Of a stretch of DNA of 64,000 bases, positions 1 to 9,657 are shown one piece after another (positions within the stretch are counted from its first letter, which is position 1; each line of letters begins with the position of its first letter). Source of the DNA: Bacteroidaceae bacterium (GTDB taxonomy: Bacteria > Bacteroidota > Bacteroidia > Bacteroidales > Bacteroidaceae). Position numbers and translations under genes: made by a program. The stretch spans positions 1 to 64,000 of the forward strand of contig JAFZKA010000056.1 in assembly GCA_017551925.1 (NCBI GenBank). Reading direction: 5' to 3'. The notes beneath the pieces were generated by a model. That model was not told the DNA's origin, did no database searches, and saw nothing but the letters and a program-made list of their open reading frames with translations.

Positions 1-22
1 CCAGGATCAAACTCTTCTTTGT
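1..22 (-). rRNA. rrs: 16S rRNA, 5' tip only
   Basis: Read on the minus strand, the first bases of the window give AAAGAAGAGTTTGATCCTGG, the invariant start of bacterial 16S rRNA (the binding site of the universal 27F primer). Only about 22 bases lie inside the window. The 5' end is placed by comparison with the E. coli start and could be off by a few bases. The operon runs leftward out of the window. Confidence 0.93.
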
Positions 23-257
23 AAATTTTACCGTATTTCGAGCAGGTCCATAAAAAAACGTGCATTGAAGCACGCATCTCATTAAACCTGCAAGTTTGTC
101 TTTCTGTTTGCTCAGGTCCGTCTCTATTCCTTTCTTTATAAATTGACGGTTCGTATTACCCTTGGACATACTTTTTTAAGTACGCCCGTCGTACTACTTG
201 TCTGTATGAAATCGTATCAAAGATCGTCTTAACAATGCCGTTCCTTTCGGAAAGCGG
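23..257 (-). other. 16S rRNA leader
   Basis: About 235 transcribed bases separate the predicted rRNA promoter from the 16S 5' end. No gene is seen here. The stretch contains two small hairpins: 59-63 with 70-74, followed on the minus strand by seven T residues (52-58), and 179-184 with 190-195 (perfect 6-bp stem, 5-base loop). Leaders of rRNA operons normally carry processing and antitermination signals; which of these bases do so is not clear from one copy. Confidence 0.6.
52..74 (-). terminator. Terminator-like hairpin inside the rRNA leader
   Basis: On the minus (rRNA) strand a 5-bp GC-rich stem (70-74 with 59-63, loop of 6) is followed directly by seven T residues. It lies about 30 bases upstream of the 16S start. 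The stem is short, so it may be a weak pause or attenuation site rather than a true terminator; rRNA transcription would have to read through it. Confidence 0.4.
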
Positions 258-260
258 ATG

Positions 261-292
261 CAAAGATACGGCGACTTTAGGTACCAGCCAAA
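261..292 (-). promoter_or_regulatory. rRNA operon promoter
   Basis: The minus strand shows TTTG (292-289), a 20-base spacer and TATCTTTG (268-261), an excellent match to the Bacteroidetes -33 TTTG / -7 TAnnTTTG promoter. It points at the 16S gene and predicts a start near 257. Confidence 0.8.
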
Positions 293-437
293 CATTTTTC
301 CTACTTTTTTTGAAAAAAATCATGTTTCAATCCAATCTTACAACCTACCAACCAATTAGCATCCTAAAAAAATTACGCCAGTCAAATGATTTGTCTTTAT
401 TGTTCAACAGCCTTTAATACATTTGGCAAAGAATGCC

Positions 438-445
438 TATCTTTG
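438..445 (+). promoter_or_regulatory. -7 promoter box upstream of the DUF5686 gene
   Basis: TATCTTTG matches the Bacteroidetes -7 consensus TAnnTTTG and lies about 60 bases upstream of the GTG start at 505. No TTTG box is found at the expected distance. Confidence 0.55.
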
Positions 446-504
446 CACAAGAAAAGTGAAGAATTCCAAAAACACCGGATTTCCGCTTTATAATATAAAT
501 AGGT

Positions 505-3075
505 GTGACAGGGCTATTCAAAAAAATATTCACAACACTATTCTTACTGATAACAGGAACAGTCATTCTGCTTGCCCAGGGAACAGTGAGAATCAGCGGC
601 AATGTCAAAGACGTTGACGGCGAACCGTTGCCATATACCACTGTAAGAATCAAAGATACCGCCAACGGATGCATAACTGACTACAACGGCAACTTTTCAT
701 TTAACGGAAAGGTTGACGGACAGACGCTAGTCGTATCATCAATAGGCTATCAGGATTATGTCCTGAATCTCTCATCACGTACAACATTCCCGTTAAAGAT
801 CGTCCTTAAGCCTGCATCGTATGACATTGAGGAGATTGTAATCAAGCCAAAGAAAGAGAGATACGTCAAAAAAGGAAATCCGGCCGTTGAACTTGCCGAG
901 GAGATAATCAACCGCAGGGAACATGACAATCCGTTTCTGAATGATTACGTATCTAGAGAAAGGTATGAAACATTTGTAATAGCGCTTGACAACTTCACTG
1001 AAGAAAAGCAGCAGCAGGCCATGTTCCGGAAATTTCCTTTTCTTAAGGATTATGTTGACACATCGCTCGTTTCAGGCAAACCTATCCTGAACGTATCAAC
1101 CCGTGAACTTGCCGCCACAGACTATTTCCAAAAGAAGCCGTCAAGACAGAAACAGAAAGTGGCTGGCCGCGAATGGATAGGCATAGAGGATTTCCTGCCC
1201 GATGAAGAGGTGCGCGCCTCAGTTGAAGCCACACTTAGGGATGTGGACCTTTTCAATGAGAAGGTGCTGATAATGAGGAATGAGTTTGTCAGCCCGTTTG
1301 CCGATTACGCCACCACATATTACCGTTATTACCTTCAGGATACCATGGTCGTTGACGGCGAAAAATGTGTTGATCTGGCATTCGTGCCACGCAATCTGCA
1401 GTCTTTCGGCTTTACAGGACACCTGTACATCACAGTGGATTCCACTCATTTTGTCAAATGGATTCAAATGAATGTTCCGTATGACATCAACCTGAACTTT
1501 GTGGAATACATGAATCTGGAGCAAAAGTTTGCAAGAGACAGCCTGCACCCCAGATTACTGACATACGAATGCATTACGGCAGAGTTCAAACTGTATGATT
1601 TCATTGACGGTATATACGGACGACGTGAGGTTTCCTATTCTGATTACAAGTTCAATGATGACGTTGACCGCGAACCGTTCACCCATCAGGAACCTATCAT
1701 TGAATCCAGTGAAGCCCTTGATAGAGATGACGAGTTCTGGGCAAAGTACCGCGAAACTGATGTAAACGGCGGAGGTGGTAAAACAGAATCCGTAAGTGAC
1801 ATGCTCACAAAATTGCGTGATGTTCCGGTTTACTATTGGACAGAGCAGTTTATAAATCTTTTATTCTCAGGATTTGTTCCGATAAAAGAAGATAAAACGC
1901 CCTTCTACATAGGCCCGGTCAATACCATTGTCAGTTACAATGGAATGGAAAAAGTCAGAATCAAATTGGGCGGAATGACCACGGCGTATCTTAACCCCCA
2001 TCTGTTCGGAACCGGATATCTGATCTACGGAGTTGATGACAACCGTTTCAAATACTACGGACGCCTTGAATATTCATTTGAGCCAAAAAAGGAGCAATGG
2101 AACGAGTTCCCTGTACACTCTCTGAGATTACAGTATGAGAATGACATATACCAATACGGTCAGCAATACCTCTATACCAACAAGGATAATGCGTTGCTTT
2201 CATGGAAGCGCCTGCCCGACAACATGATAGGATATGTCAGAAATACGGAACTGACATATACCCAGGAGCGTCACAGCGGATTTTCATTCACCGGTGTACT
2301 CAGGAACAGGGTTAATGAGGCAACCAAGTTCATACCAATGGAAAAGAGCAACGGCGCCGGATCCGTAAAAGAGATTATGCAGACTGAACTGGAGATTGGC
2401 TTAAGATATGCACCTCATGAAAAGTTCGTGCAGCATAAATGGAACAGAAAAAGCAAAACGCCGGAACACCCTGTTTTCACTCTTAACCACACCATGGCAT
2501 TTGCAGGTGTGTTAGGCACTGAATATTCTATCCAGCATACAGAACTGTCATACCGTCAAAGACTGATGGCTGCTCCCGTAGGTTATTTTGATGTTATGCT
2601 GAGAGCCGGAAAGATATGGGGACAGGCACCCTATCCTCTGCTTATCATACCGAATGCAAACCTTTCCTATACATATCGCAAGGAGACGTTTGATACTATG
2701 ACTCCAATGGAATTCATACTGGACCAGCACCTGACATGGGATATTGTATATTACATGAACGGATTGATACTCAACCGCACTCCGTTGCTCAAAAACCTGA
2801 AACTCAGGGAAGTCTTATATTGCCGTGGAGTATGGGGTTCACTCAGCGACCAAAACAATCCGGCAATTGACATGAGCGGTAACATATTCTCATATCCTAC
2901 AGACCGAAGCAAAGCAACCGGCACACTTATGAAAGAGCCGTTTGTAGAAATCGGAGCCGGCATTGAGAATATATTCAAACTGTTGTCAATCAACTGGTTT
3001 AAAAGAATGACCTATAAGGACAGCCCGGATGTCGACCAATGGGGACTGAGAATAGCAGTCCACCTGCAATACTAA
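505..3075 (+). CDS. DUF5686 / carboxypeptidase regulatory-like outer membrane protein
   Basis: The 856-residue protein has a signal peptide (about 1-24, hydrophobic TLFLLITGTVILLAQ). A CarboxypepD-regulatory-like beta-sandwich follows (about 27-105, ISGNVKDVDGEPLPYTTV), as found at the front of many Bacteroidetes surface proteins. The rest matches the DUF5686 family and ends in a barrel-like segment with a terminal aromatic residue (LRIAVHLQY), as for outer membrane beta-barrels. The exact function is unknown. The only usable start is GTG at 505, because a stop codon in frame lies just upstream at 496. It appears to be a single-gene unit, convergent with the rpoD pair. Confidence 0.85.
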   Translation: MTGLFKKIFTTLFLLITGTVILLAQGTVRISGNVKDVDGEPLPYTTVRIKDTANGCITDYNGNFSFNGKVDGQTLVVSSIGYQDYVLNLSSRTTFPLKIVLKPASYDIEEIVIKPKKERYVKKGNPAVELAEEIINRREHDNPFLNDYVSRERYETFVIALDNFTEEKQQQAMFRKFPFLKDYVDTSLVSGKPILNVSTRELAATDYFQKKPSRQKQKVAGREWIGIEDFLPDEEVRASVEATLRDVDLFNEKVLIMRNEFVSPFADYATTYYRYYLQDTMVVDGEKCVDLAFVPRNLQSFGFTGHLYITVDSTHFVKWIQMNVPYDINLNFVEYMNLEQKFARDSLHPRLLTYECITAEFKLYDFIDGIYGRREVSYSDYKFNDDVDREPFTHQEPIIESSEALDRDDEFWAKYRETDVNGGGGKTESVSDMLTKLRDVPVYYWTEQFINLLFSGFVPIKEDKTPFYIGPVNTIVSYNGMEKVRIKLGGMTTAYLNPHLFGTGYLIYGVDDNRFKYYGRLEYSFEPKKEQWNEFPVHSLRLQYENDIYQYGQQYLYTNKDNALLSWKRLPDNMIGYVRNTELTYTQERHSGFSFTGVLRNRVNEATKFIPMEKSNGAGSVKEIMQTELEIGLRYAPHEKFVQHKWNRKSKTPEHPVFTLNHTMAFAGVLGTEYSIQHTELSYRQRLMAAPVGYFDVMLRAGKIWGQAPYPLLIIPNANLSYTYRKETFDTMTPMEFILDQHLTWDIVYYMNGLILNRTPLLKNLKLREVLYCRGVWGSLSDQNNPAIDMSGNIFSYPTDRSKATGTLMKEPFVEIGAGIENIFKLLSINWFKRMTYKDSPDVDQWGLRIAVHLQY

Positions 3076-3086
3076 AAAACACAGAA

Positions 3087-3584
3087 TTAATAATCAGAGG
3101 CTATTGCGCTGAACTGAAAATCATCAACCTCAACCAGGTATAAACCCATTTTTCTTTTATTACGCTTTATCAGCGCCTCCCTCTGCCTGATGAGTTTCTT
3201 TTCACTTTCAGCAAAATAGATAACAGGAATATACAACTCATAGTGCTCCTGAGCGGCAAATGAATTGAACTGCTTCTCATAATCAGAGCGGTTCCTCAAG
3301 AACCATCTGTTAAACACCGTCAGACCTTCTACAAATTGTACATCTGACACATACATAACTGAATCAAGCAGAGAATATGATGCGGCAAACATATAGAGAT
3401 CAACAACCTTGCCTTTCTTATCCTGGTTCTGGTTGCGCATCTTTTCCAGATCACTACGGCTTTTTTCAAGTCCTTCACCCCTGTTAAGCGTAGGATCCTT
3501 TGTCGCACCTGACCTTTGAGCGGACAGAGGCAACACAAACAAGAGGAATGCTACCGCTACAATCGGTTTAAGCACCGTTCTCAT
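3087..3584 (-). CDS. Small secreted protein downstream of rpoD, unknown function
   Basis: A protein of about 165 residues with a clear signal peptide (hydrophobic IVAVAFLLFVLPLSAQ), so probably periplasmic. No domain is recognised. The C-terminal half is charged and lysine/arginine rich. The reading frame can be opened from a TTG at 3593 that overlaps rpoD, but the ATG at 3584, one base after the rpoD stop, is the more natural start. Its tight spacing suggests co-transcription and translational coupling with rpoD. Confidence 0.7.
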   Translation of the reverse strand: MRTVLKPIVAVAFLLFVLPLSAQRSGATKDPTLNRGEGLEKSRSDLEKMRNQNQDKKGKVVDLYMFAASYSLLDSVMYVSDVQFVEGLTVFNRWFLRNRSDYEKQFNSFAAQEHYELYIPVIYFAESEKKLIRQREALIKRNKRKMGLYLVEVDDFQFSAIASDY

Positions 3585-3585
3585 A

Positions 3586-4446
3586 TCAGCCAAGGTATGA
3601 TTTCAGGAGTTTGCTACGGGAATTCTGACGCAGGCGGCGTATTGCTTTTTCCTTGATCTGGCGAACACGCTCACGGGTAAGACCGAACTTGTCACCAATC
3701 TCTTCAAGAGTCATTTCACGGCAGCCGATGCCAAAGAACATGCGGATAATATCTTTTTCACGATCCGTAAGTGTGGACAGTGCGCGGTCTATCTCCTTTG
3801 AAAGGGATTCATTGACAAGAGTCTTGTCCGCCATAGGTGAATCATCATTCACCAGAACGTCCAGAAGGCTGTTGTCCTCACCATCAACAAAAGGAGCGTC
3901 AACAGATATATGTCGGCCGGAAACCTTAAGGGTATCGGCAATCTTGTCAACCGGAATGTCAAGAACCTCGGCCAGTTCCTCAGGTGACGGACGGCGCTCG
4001 TTATCCTGCTCAAACTTGGAAAGAGCCTTGCTTATTTTGTTGAGTGAACCCACCTGGTTCAGAGGCAGACGTACTATACGTGCCTGCTCTGCCAATGCCT
4101 GCAGAATAGACTGACGGATCCACCAGACGGCATAACTGATAAATTTGAATCCACGGGTCTCATCAAACTTCTCAGCAGCCTTAATAAGGCCGAGATTACC
4201 TTCATTGATAAGGTCCGGAAGGCTGAGTCCCTGGTTCTGATACTGCTTAGAGACTGATACAACGAAACGCAGATTGGCGCGTGTCAGTTTTTCAAGAGCG
4301 GCGCGGTCACCCTTGCGGATACGTTGTGCAAGTTCAACCTCCTCCTCAACCGTGATGAGTTCCTCACGACCAATCTCCTGAAGATACTTGTCAAGTGATG
4401 CGCTTTCACGGTTTGTTATACTCTTTGTAATCTTAAGTTGCCTCAT
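3586..4446 (-). CDS. rpoD: Primary RNA polymerase sigma factor RpoD
   Basis: The 286-residue sigma-70 factor begins [20 protein letters not shown], the usual start of the Bacteroidetes housekeeping sigma. It has region 1.2 (about 15-45), region 2 with [18 protein letters not shown] and the -10 recognition helix [15 protein letters not shown], region 3, and region 4 with the helix-turn-helix [19 protein letters not shown]. Region 1.1 and the non-conserved spacer of E. coli sigma-70 are absent, as is normal in this phylum. An in-frame upstream extension (to 4521) is rejected because family members start at the chosen ATG. This factor is expected to read the TAnnTTTG promoters seen throughout the window. 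Confidence 0.97.
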   Translation of the reverse strand: MRQLKITKSITNRESASLDKYLQEIGREELITVEEEVELAQRIRKGDRAALEKLTRANLRFVVSVSKQYQNQGLSLPDLINEGNLGLIKAAEKFDETRGFKFISYAVWWIRQSILQALAEQARIVRLPLNQVGSLNKISKALSKFEQDNERRPSPEELAEVLDIPVDKIADTLKVSGRHISVDAPFVDGEDNSLLDVLVNDDSPMADKTLVNESLSKEIDRALSTLTDREKDIIRMFFGIGCREMTLEEIGDKFGLTRERVRQIKEKAIRRLRQNSRSKLLKSYLG

Positions 4447-4518
4447 TTTCAGTATGTAACTATATTGTTCTTTAAAGACTTGAAATCGCCTATTATTCTT
4501 AAATAAGCGAATTGGGTG

Positions 4519-4526
4519 CAAATTTA
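4519..4526 (-). promoter_or_regulatory. -7 promoter box of rpoD
   Basis: The minus strand reads TAAATTTG, a TAnnTTTG match about 75 bases upstream of the rpoD ATG. The -33 box is degenerate (TCTG at 4549-4546). Confidence 0.5.
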
Positions 4527-4560
4527 CTTATTTTATTAGAGAAAACAGACTATTTATGCA

Positions 4561-4597
4561 CAAAAAATTGAAGCGGTTTTTTACGCCACTTCAATTT
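4561..4597 (-). terminator. Intrinsic terminator of htrA
   Basis: A stem of 9 bp (4565-4573 with 4589-4597) is followed on the minus strand by a run of T. It begins 24 bases after the htrA stop and would insulate rpoD from htrA read-through. Confidence 0.75.
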
Positions 4598-4621
4598 TAG
4601 GCAAAATGCTATATCGTACAA

Positions 4622-6118
4622 TCAATCCTCTGAGAGATTGATGCCATAAATGGCTCTACGACCCGAAGGATAAACGCCTGAAATGAACAGTTCCTGGTTA
4701 GGTGATGCTGCCGCCTCCTTGTAAAGACGCTCAATATCATCAACTGACCTGATCTGCTGATTGTTGATTCTGAGAATTATGTATCCGCGCTGAACTCCCT
4801 GATCCTTTAAAAGGCCGTTTTTAATGGAGCCCACCTGTACTCCATATGCGATATTCAGATCACGGCGGGTCTGTTCAGGTACCTCCTGGAATGTAGCGCC
4901 CAGAAGATCCAGATCAGCCTCTTTCATAATCTCGGTATTACCCTTTGTATTTTTCAGTTCAACCTCAAACTTTTTCTCTTTCTTGTTACGCAAAAGAGTT
5001 ACCGTCACCTTATCGCCGGGACGATACTGTACGATTGTCTCCTGCAGTTCAGTCATTGTCCTGACCTTCTTGCCGTTGATGGCAATAATGACATCACCCT
5101 TCTCAATTCCGGCAGCAACAGCGCCGCCGCTTTCTGTCAGGTCACTGATAAACACTCCGTCAACTGTTCCAAAGTCTTTACCCTTGTTCTCGTCAAGTTG
5201 GAGCATTGATGACACATCACCGCCTATGATACCGAGTATCGCACGCTGAACTGAACCGTACTCCCTGAGATCGGCAACCACTTTCTTGACAATCGTGGTA
5301 GGAATGGCGAATCCGTATCCTGCATAGGTTCCGGTAGGTGACTCGAGAGCAGCATTTATACCAACCAACTCACCGCGGACATTTACCAAAGCGCCACCAC
5401 TGTTGCCCATGTTGATTGCCGCATCAGTCTGGATAAAAGCCTCAATGCTTTCACCGCCCTCATAGATACCTATCTTTCTTGATTTGGCGCTTACCACACC
5501 TGCTGTCACACTTGATGTAAGATTGAACGGATTGCCCACTGCAAGAACCCACTCGCCCAGTCTGAGATCATCTGAGTTACCCATGGGAACTGTCGGGAAA
5601 TCATCTCCGTCAATTTTTATCAAGGCCAGATCCGTGTTGGCGTCGGCGCCCACAAGAGTGGCTGTAAATACACGGTTGTCATTCAGGGTCACCTGAATTT
5701 CATCGGCTTTCTCAATGACATGATTGTTGGTTACGATATAACCGTCTTTTGTCAGAATAACTCCTGATCCGTAACCGACCTGAGGCTCTGTCCGGTATTG
5801 CCTCTGTCTTGGACGGGCGCCGAACATGTACTCGAATATATCAGGCATCTCCTGATAAGTCTGAGTACGGCTCTTGACAGTAGATTTGATGTGAACCACA
5901 CCATGAACGGTCTTCTCAGCAGCATCAGTCAGGTCAACAGGCTGTGCTTTTGATGTCAGTGCCGCCTGTGACAATGTCGTGTAAGGAGCATTATCCGAAG
6001 GCACATAAATTATTTGGCTATTTTTTTTATTTACCAGATTGGTGGTAATAACCGATGCCAATACGCAGCAACATATAAGTGCAAGCGAAAAAGTTGCGAA
6101 TTTGATTGCTTTTTTCAT
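4622..6118 (-). CDS. DegP/HtrA-family periplasmic serine protease
   Basis: This 498-residue protein is anchored or exported by an N-terminal hydrophobic segment (about 7-28). The trypsin-like domain shows the catalytic triad: His133 in VTNNHVIEK, Asp163 in DLALIKI and Ser240 in GNSGGAL. Two PDZ domains follow (about 290-375 and 405-490), giving the Do/DegQ layout. Such proteases degrade or chaperone misfolded envelope proteins. It is a single-gene unit with its own terminator. A -7 box lies about 55 bases upstream. Confidence 0.95.
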   Translation of the reverse strand: MKKAIKFATFSLALICCCVLASVITTNLVNKKNSQIIYVPSDNAPYTTLSQAALTSKAQPVDLTDAAEKTVHGVVHIKSTVKSRTQTYQEMPDIFEYMFGARPRQRQYRTEPQVGYGSGVILTKDGYIVTNNHVIEKADEIQVTLNDNRVFTATLVGADANTDLALIKIDGDDFPTVPMGNSDDLRLGEWVLAVGNPFNLTSSVTAGVVSAKSRKIGIYEGGESIEAFIQTDAAINMGNSGGALVNVRGELVGINAALESPTGTYAGYGFAIPTTIVKKVVADLREYGSVQRAILGIIGGDVSSMLQLDENKGKDFGTVDGVFISDLTESGGAVAAGIEKGDVIIAINGKKVRTMTELQETIVQYRPGDKVTVTLLRNKKEKKFEVELKNTKGNTEIMKEADLDLLGATFQEVPEQTRRDLNIAYGVQVGSIKNGLLKDQGVQRGYIILRINNQQIRSVDDIERLYKEAAASPNQELFISGVYPSGRRAIYGINLSED

Positions 6119-6173
6119 AGTTAACTCTCTTATTTTAGTTAATTAATTGGTTTGCATTAACACTTAACACATC

Positions 6174-6181
6174 CAAATATA
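6174..6181 (-). promoter_or_regulatory. -7 promoter box of htrA
   Basis: TATATTTG on the minus strand, about 55 bases upstream of the htrA ATG, fits TAnnTTTG. No TTTG box at -33 is evident. Confidence 0.45.
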
Positions 6182-6282
6182 TACAACTTTTCTGCCAATG
6201 TTACGCTTGTCAGCACATTTTTGCCAATAATTAACCTTCAAGCCGTCAATTTAACACATAAATACTGACTCTGTCACCTGCT

Positions 6283-9183
6283 TCACTTGTAGCCGAACAG
6301 TTCGTCCAAGGATACCTGCTCCACTGTTCCAAGCGTCTTAAGATACTTCATATCAAGGTCTTTGGTGTCACCCAGAATGCCATATATATAGGTGCGTCCC
6401 TTAACCCATTTCTGCTGACATTTTACAAGATCAGCCATTGTCATATCTGACAGGTTGTCATAAACCGTCTTTGCCAAAGGTGCTTTAAGCCCAAGTTCCT
6501 GAGCGTTAAGATAACTGCTCAAGACTGACATTCCGGTGGTACGGTTGGTACGTAAGACAGATTCAAGACCGGTCTTGGCTATGTTGAATGACTTTTCAGA
6601 CTCAGGCATTTCATTTATAATCAGATCAAACGCCTCAACGGCAGCCTTCAGTTTATCATTCTGGGAGCCGATTCTCGCATAGAAACTGTAAGTATCGTCA
6701 AGGTATGACGGTGTTGAAAGTACTGCTCCTGCGCTATAAGCCAGAGCCCTGGCTTCACGCATCTCCTGAAATACTATCGTATTCATACCGCTGCCGAAAT
6801 ACTCATTGAAAAGTTCAATTGAAGTGGCATCATCAATTGAGAACTTTTCACCACGGTCTGAATACTGAATGTAGTTGAACTGACGTGAATCATACTGGGC
6901 GACATATACTTTTGATTTATCAACCAGCTGTTTCTTTGTACGCTTCTTTTCCAGTTTCTCCAGTTTACCTGAACACTTATGGTGTTCTGAGATGATTTCT
7001 TTTGCCTTTGCCTCATCCTGTGGACCATAGAACAGGACTTTATGCTGCTTTCCCAGAATATCCTTGACCAGACCAAGCAGTTCCTCCGATGTAAGAGCCA
7101 TAACCCTGTCATCAGACAAGGTCACAGACTTGACATACTTCGGTCCGTAATAGATATATCGGTTCAAGGCGCTTGAGCAACTGCTCTGGCTGGCCTTTGA
7201 CATTTGACGAGCCTTGATCTCATCGGCCTTAAGGTTGTTCAGTATATCCTCATCAGGAACGGCATTCAGCATGAGATCTTCAACAATATCAAGCATCTGA
7301 CCAAGATGCTCAGCCAGGCCGTTTACAGAGAATGTCATAACATTGTCACTCACATTGAAACTATGGTTACCTGCTATCTTGTACTCCTCAAGGGCTATCT
7401 CGTCAGCACTGCGGGTTGGAGTTCCCAGATAAGACAGATAATTGAAAGCAAAGGCAAGAGCGGGATTGGTACTTTTGCCTATATCAAAACGGAACGTAGC
7501 AGTTACAATGTCGTTGTTGTCATTCCTCTTGTAGAGCATCTCAATGCCATCCCTTAATTCAGACTTGGAAAGGTCTTTCTCATAATCCACAAACACAGGT
7601 TCAATGGGTTCGACCTGAATCTCTGATATCTCTGTCAGGAATGCGCTCTGTTTGTCGCGGTTCGTGGCTATCGGAGTTATGGCAGGTGCTGTTATCTTGT
7701 TGTTCTTAGGATTGACACCCTGGTACTTATACACCGCAACATAAGAATTTTCTGAAAGATATTTGTTTGCCCACTCCACCACGTCAGCCTTTGTAATCTT
7801 GGCAAGACGGTCAAGCATGCCTACCTCATCGGCCCAATCAGAACCCTTGATAAACGAATTGACAAACTGCATGGCACGACTGCTGTTTGATTCCAACTGA
7901 CGCATCTGACGCAATTTGATATTGGCAATAGCGGCCTCAATGAGCGCCTCGTCAAAATCACCCGAACGCAACTTGGCAACCTCGGCAAGAAGCAGACTCT
8001 TAACCTGATCCATGGTCTGGCCGTCTTTAGGATATCCCTGAACCAGGAAATCAGTATAATCAATGCGGTCATAAAGTTGCGAACCCGCATACAGCACCTT
8101 TTGCTGCTGGTTGAGGTCAAGATCTATAAGACCTGCCTTACCGTTGGTAAGTATCGACTCAACTATACCGGCAACCTCGCTCTCTTTATCCTTCTCACCC
8201 GGGCAACGCCAGCCTAAAAGCATAAACTCAGACTCATTGCCATAGACTTTTCTTACAACGGGCTCTGTCAACGGCTGCTCCGGCTCATATTTGAATTCAG
8301 GGATTGAAGGATTCGGCTCCCAGTCACCAAAATATTTCTCTATGACAGCAACAAACTGATCCGGATCAAAATCACCTGAAACGCATATGGCCACATTGTT
8401 CGGCACATACATTGTGGCTTTCTGCTTTTTGATGGCCGATATTGACGGATTCTTAAGATGCTGCTGTGTACCTATCACCTGCTGAAGCCCGTACGGATGA
8501 TTCTTATACAGCACGGAATCCATTGCATAGATGGCATTTTCAGAATCCTCATTCAGATACATGTTGTACTCCTCATATACAGCCTCAAGTTCCGTATGAA
8601 AACCGCGGATCACCATATTCTTGAAACGGTCAGCCTCAATCCTGGCCCAGTTCTCAATCTGGTTTGAAGGGATATTCTCCTGATAACATGTAAGATCCTC
8701 GGATGTAAAGGCATTGGTACCCTGTGAACCGATTACAGACATGAGTTTGTCATATTCATTGGGAATTGCAATCTCTGATGCAATATAACTGAGACTGTCA
8801 ATTATATGATATATGGCAAGACGCTCATTGGGATCAGTCTTGGTCCGATACACATTGAACTGCTGCTCAATCTGATCCAGAAGCGGTTTCTCAGCATTGT
8901 AGTCAGTCGTTCCGAAACTCTCCGTTCCCTTGAACATGATATGCTCCAGATAATGGGCCAGACCTGTATTGTCTGACGGATCATTCTTTCCGCCGTTGCG
9001 GACTGCAATATAAGTCTGCAGTCTTGGCTGCTCCTTATTTACAGTCATATAAACCTTGAGACCGTTTTCAAGGGTGTAAATCTTGGATTTCATGGGATCA
9101 CCCTTGACAGTTTCATACTTTGAACACGATACGATACAGGCCAACAGGGCAGCCGATATCATTGCAAAAAACAATTTCTTCAT
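6283..9183 (-). CDS. M16-family zinc metallopeptidase, lipoprotein
   Basis: The 966-residue protein starts MKKLFFAMISAALLACIVSC, a lipoprotein signal with Cys20 as the lipidated residue. The inverted zinc motif HxxEH is at 77-81 (HYLEH) and the third ligand is probably the Glu in ELEAVYEEYN. Two M16 halves are present; the C-terminal half lacks the zinc motif, as is typical for the two-domain M16 proteins. It probably cleaves peptides in the periplasm. The open frame extends upstream to 9444, but that extension would run antisense through RNase P RNA and loses the signal peptide, so ATG 9183 is chosen. Confidence 0.92.
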   Translation of the reverse strand: MKKLFFAMISAALLACIVSCSKYETVKGDPMKSKIYTLENGLKVYMTVNKEQPRLQTYIAVRNGGKNDPSDNTGLAHYLEHIMFKGTESFGTTDYNAEKPLLDQIEQQFNVYRTKTDPNERLAIYHIIDSLSYIASEIAIPNEYDKLMSVIGSQGTNAFTSEDLTCYQENIPSNQIENWARIEADRFKNMVIRGFHTELEAVYEEYNMYLNEDSENAIYAMDSVLYKNHPYGLQQVIGTQQHLKNPSISAIKKQKATMYVPNNVAICVSGDFDPDQFVAVIEKYFGDWEPNPSIPEFKYEPEQPLTEPVVRKVYGNESEFMLLGWRCPGEKDKESEVAGIVESILTNGKAGLIDLDLNQQQKVLYAGSQLYDRIDYTDFLVQGYPKDGQTMDQVKSLLLAEVAKLRSGDFDEALIEAAIANIKLRQMRQLESNSSRAMQFVNSFIKGSDWADEVGMLDRLAKITKADVVEWANKYLSENSYVAVYKYQGVNPKNNKITAPAITPIATNRDKQSAFLTEISEIQVEPIEPVFVDYEKDLSKSELRDGIEMLYKRNDNNDIVTATFRFDIGKSTNPALAFAFNYLSYLGTPTRSADEIALEEYKIAGNHSFNVSDNVMTFSVNGLAEHLGQMLDIVEDLMLNAVPDEDILNNLKADEIKARQMSKASQSSCSSALNRYIYYGPKYVKSVTLSDDRVMALTSEELLGLVKDILGKQHKVLFYGPQDEAKAKEIISEHHKCSGKLEKLEKKRTKKQLVDKSKVYVAQYDSRQFNYIQYSDRGEKFSIDDATSIELFNEYFGSGMNTIVFQEMREARALAYSAGAVLSTPSYLDDTYSFYARIGSQNDKLKAAVEAFDLIINEMPESEKSFNIAKTGLESVLRTNRTTGMSVLSSYLNAQELGLKAPLAKTVYDNLSDMTMADLVKCQQKWVKGRTYIYGILGDTKDLDMKYLKTLGTVEQVSLDELFGYK

Positions 9184-9210
9184 ATAGAACAGATTCTTAC
9201 TTACAGACAG

Positions 9211-9218
9211 CAAATATA
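9211..9218 (-). promoter_or_regulatory. -7 promoter box of the M16 peptidase gene
   Basis: TATATTTG on the minus strand lies about 28 bases upstream of the ATG at 9183. It is divergent from the RNase P RNA promoter only 34 bases away. Confidence 0.5.
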
Positions 9219-9251
9219 AACTATTAACCAAAGAATGTAAAATAATATGAG

Positions 9252-9259
9252 TATTTTTG
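9252..9259 (+). promoter_or_regulatory. -7 promoter box of RNase P RNA
   Basis: TATTTTTG matches TAnnTTTG and ends 7 bases before the predicted RNA 5' end. Confidence 0.6.
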
Positions 9260-9266
9260 CAGCCTG

Positions 9267-9634
9267 AAAGCTGACCGGTCTGCCGCTGTCCCCCACGGGG
9301 CTGAGGAAAGTCCGGGCGACACAGAGCATTCCACTTCCTAACGGGAAGCAGTCGGCAACGGCTGATAAACGCAGAAGAAAACAACCGCCGCAAGGCAAGG
9401 GTGAGAAGGCGGGGTAAGAGCCCACCAGGCTTGTGGTGACACAAGTGCTGTGCGTCTTGGAAGTTGCAAGTTCATGTATACCGGCGTCAGAGGGCTGCTC
9501 GCCTGAGCCGGAGGGTAGAACGCGCGTGACCGCAAGGTCACGGAGCCTGCCGGTGACGACAGGTCAAGATTAATGGCAGACAAGGGAAGGTTTTTGACCG
9601 ACCCTACAGAACCCGGCTTACAGGTCAGCTTTTT
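9267..9634 (+). ncRNA. rnpB: RNase P RNA (catalytic RNA of tRNA 5' maturation)
   Basis: The sequence carries the two diagnostic conserved blocks of bacterial RNase P RNA: GAGGAAAGTCCGGGC (CR I region, near 9302) and ACAGAACCCGGCTTACAGG (CR V region, near 9607). The ends pair with each other, AAAGCTGACC at 9267 with GGTCAGCTTT at 9623, forming helix P1, and the RNA closes on a T-run that serves as terminator. The A-type layout and length of about 365 bases are normal. The ends are estimated from P1. Confidence 0.96.
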
Positions 9635-9657
9635 TATTGAATTACCAGTATCCGCAT

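Noticed and set aside
4447-4521. 25-residue N-terminal extension of RpoD
   Set aside because: Family members start at MRQLKIT, and the extension overlaps the predicted promoter box.
9184-9444. N-terminal extension of the M16 peptidase frame
   Set aside because: It runs antisense through RNase P RNA and would destroy the lipoprotein signal.
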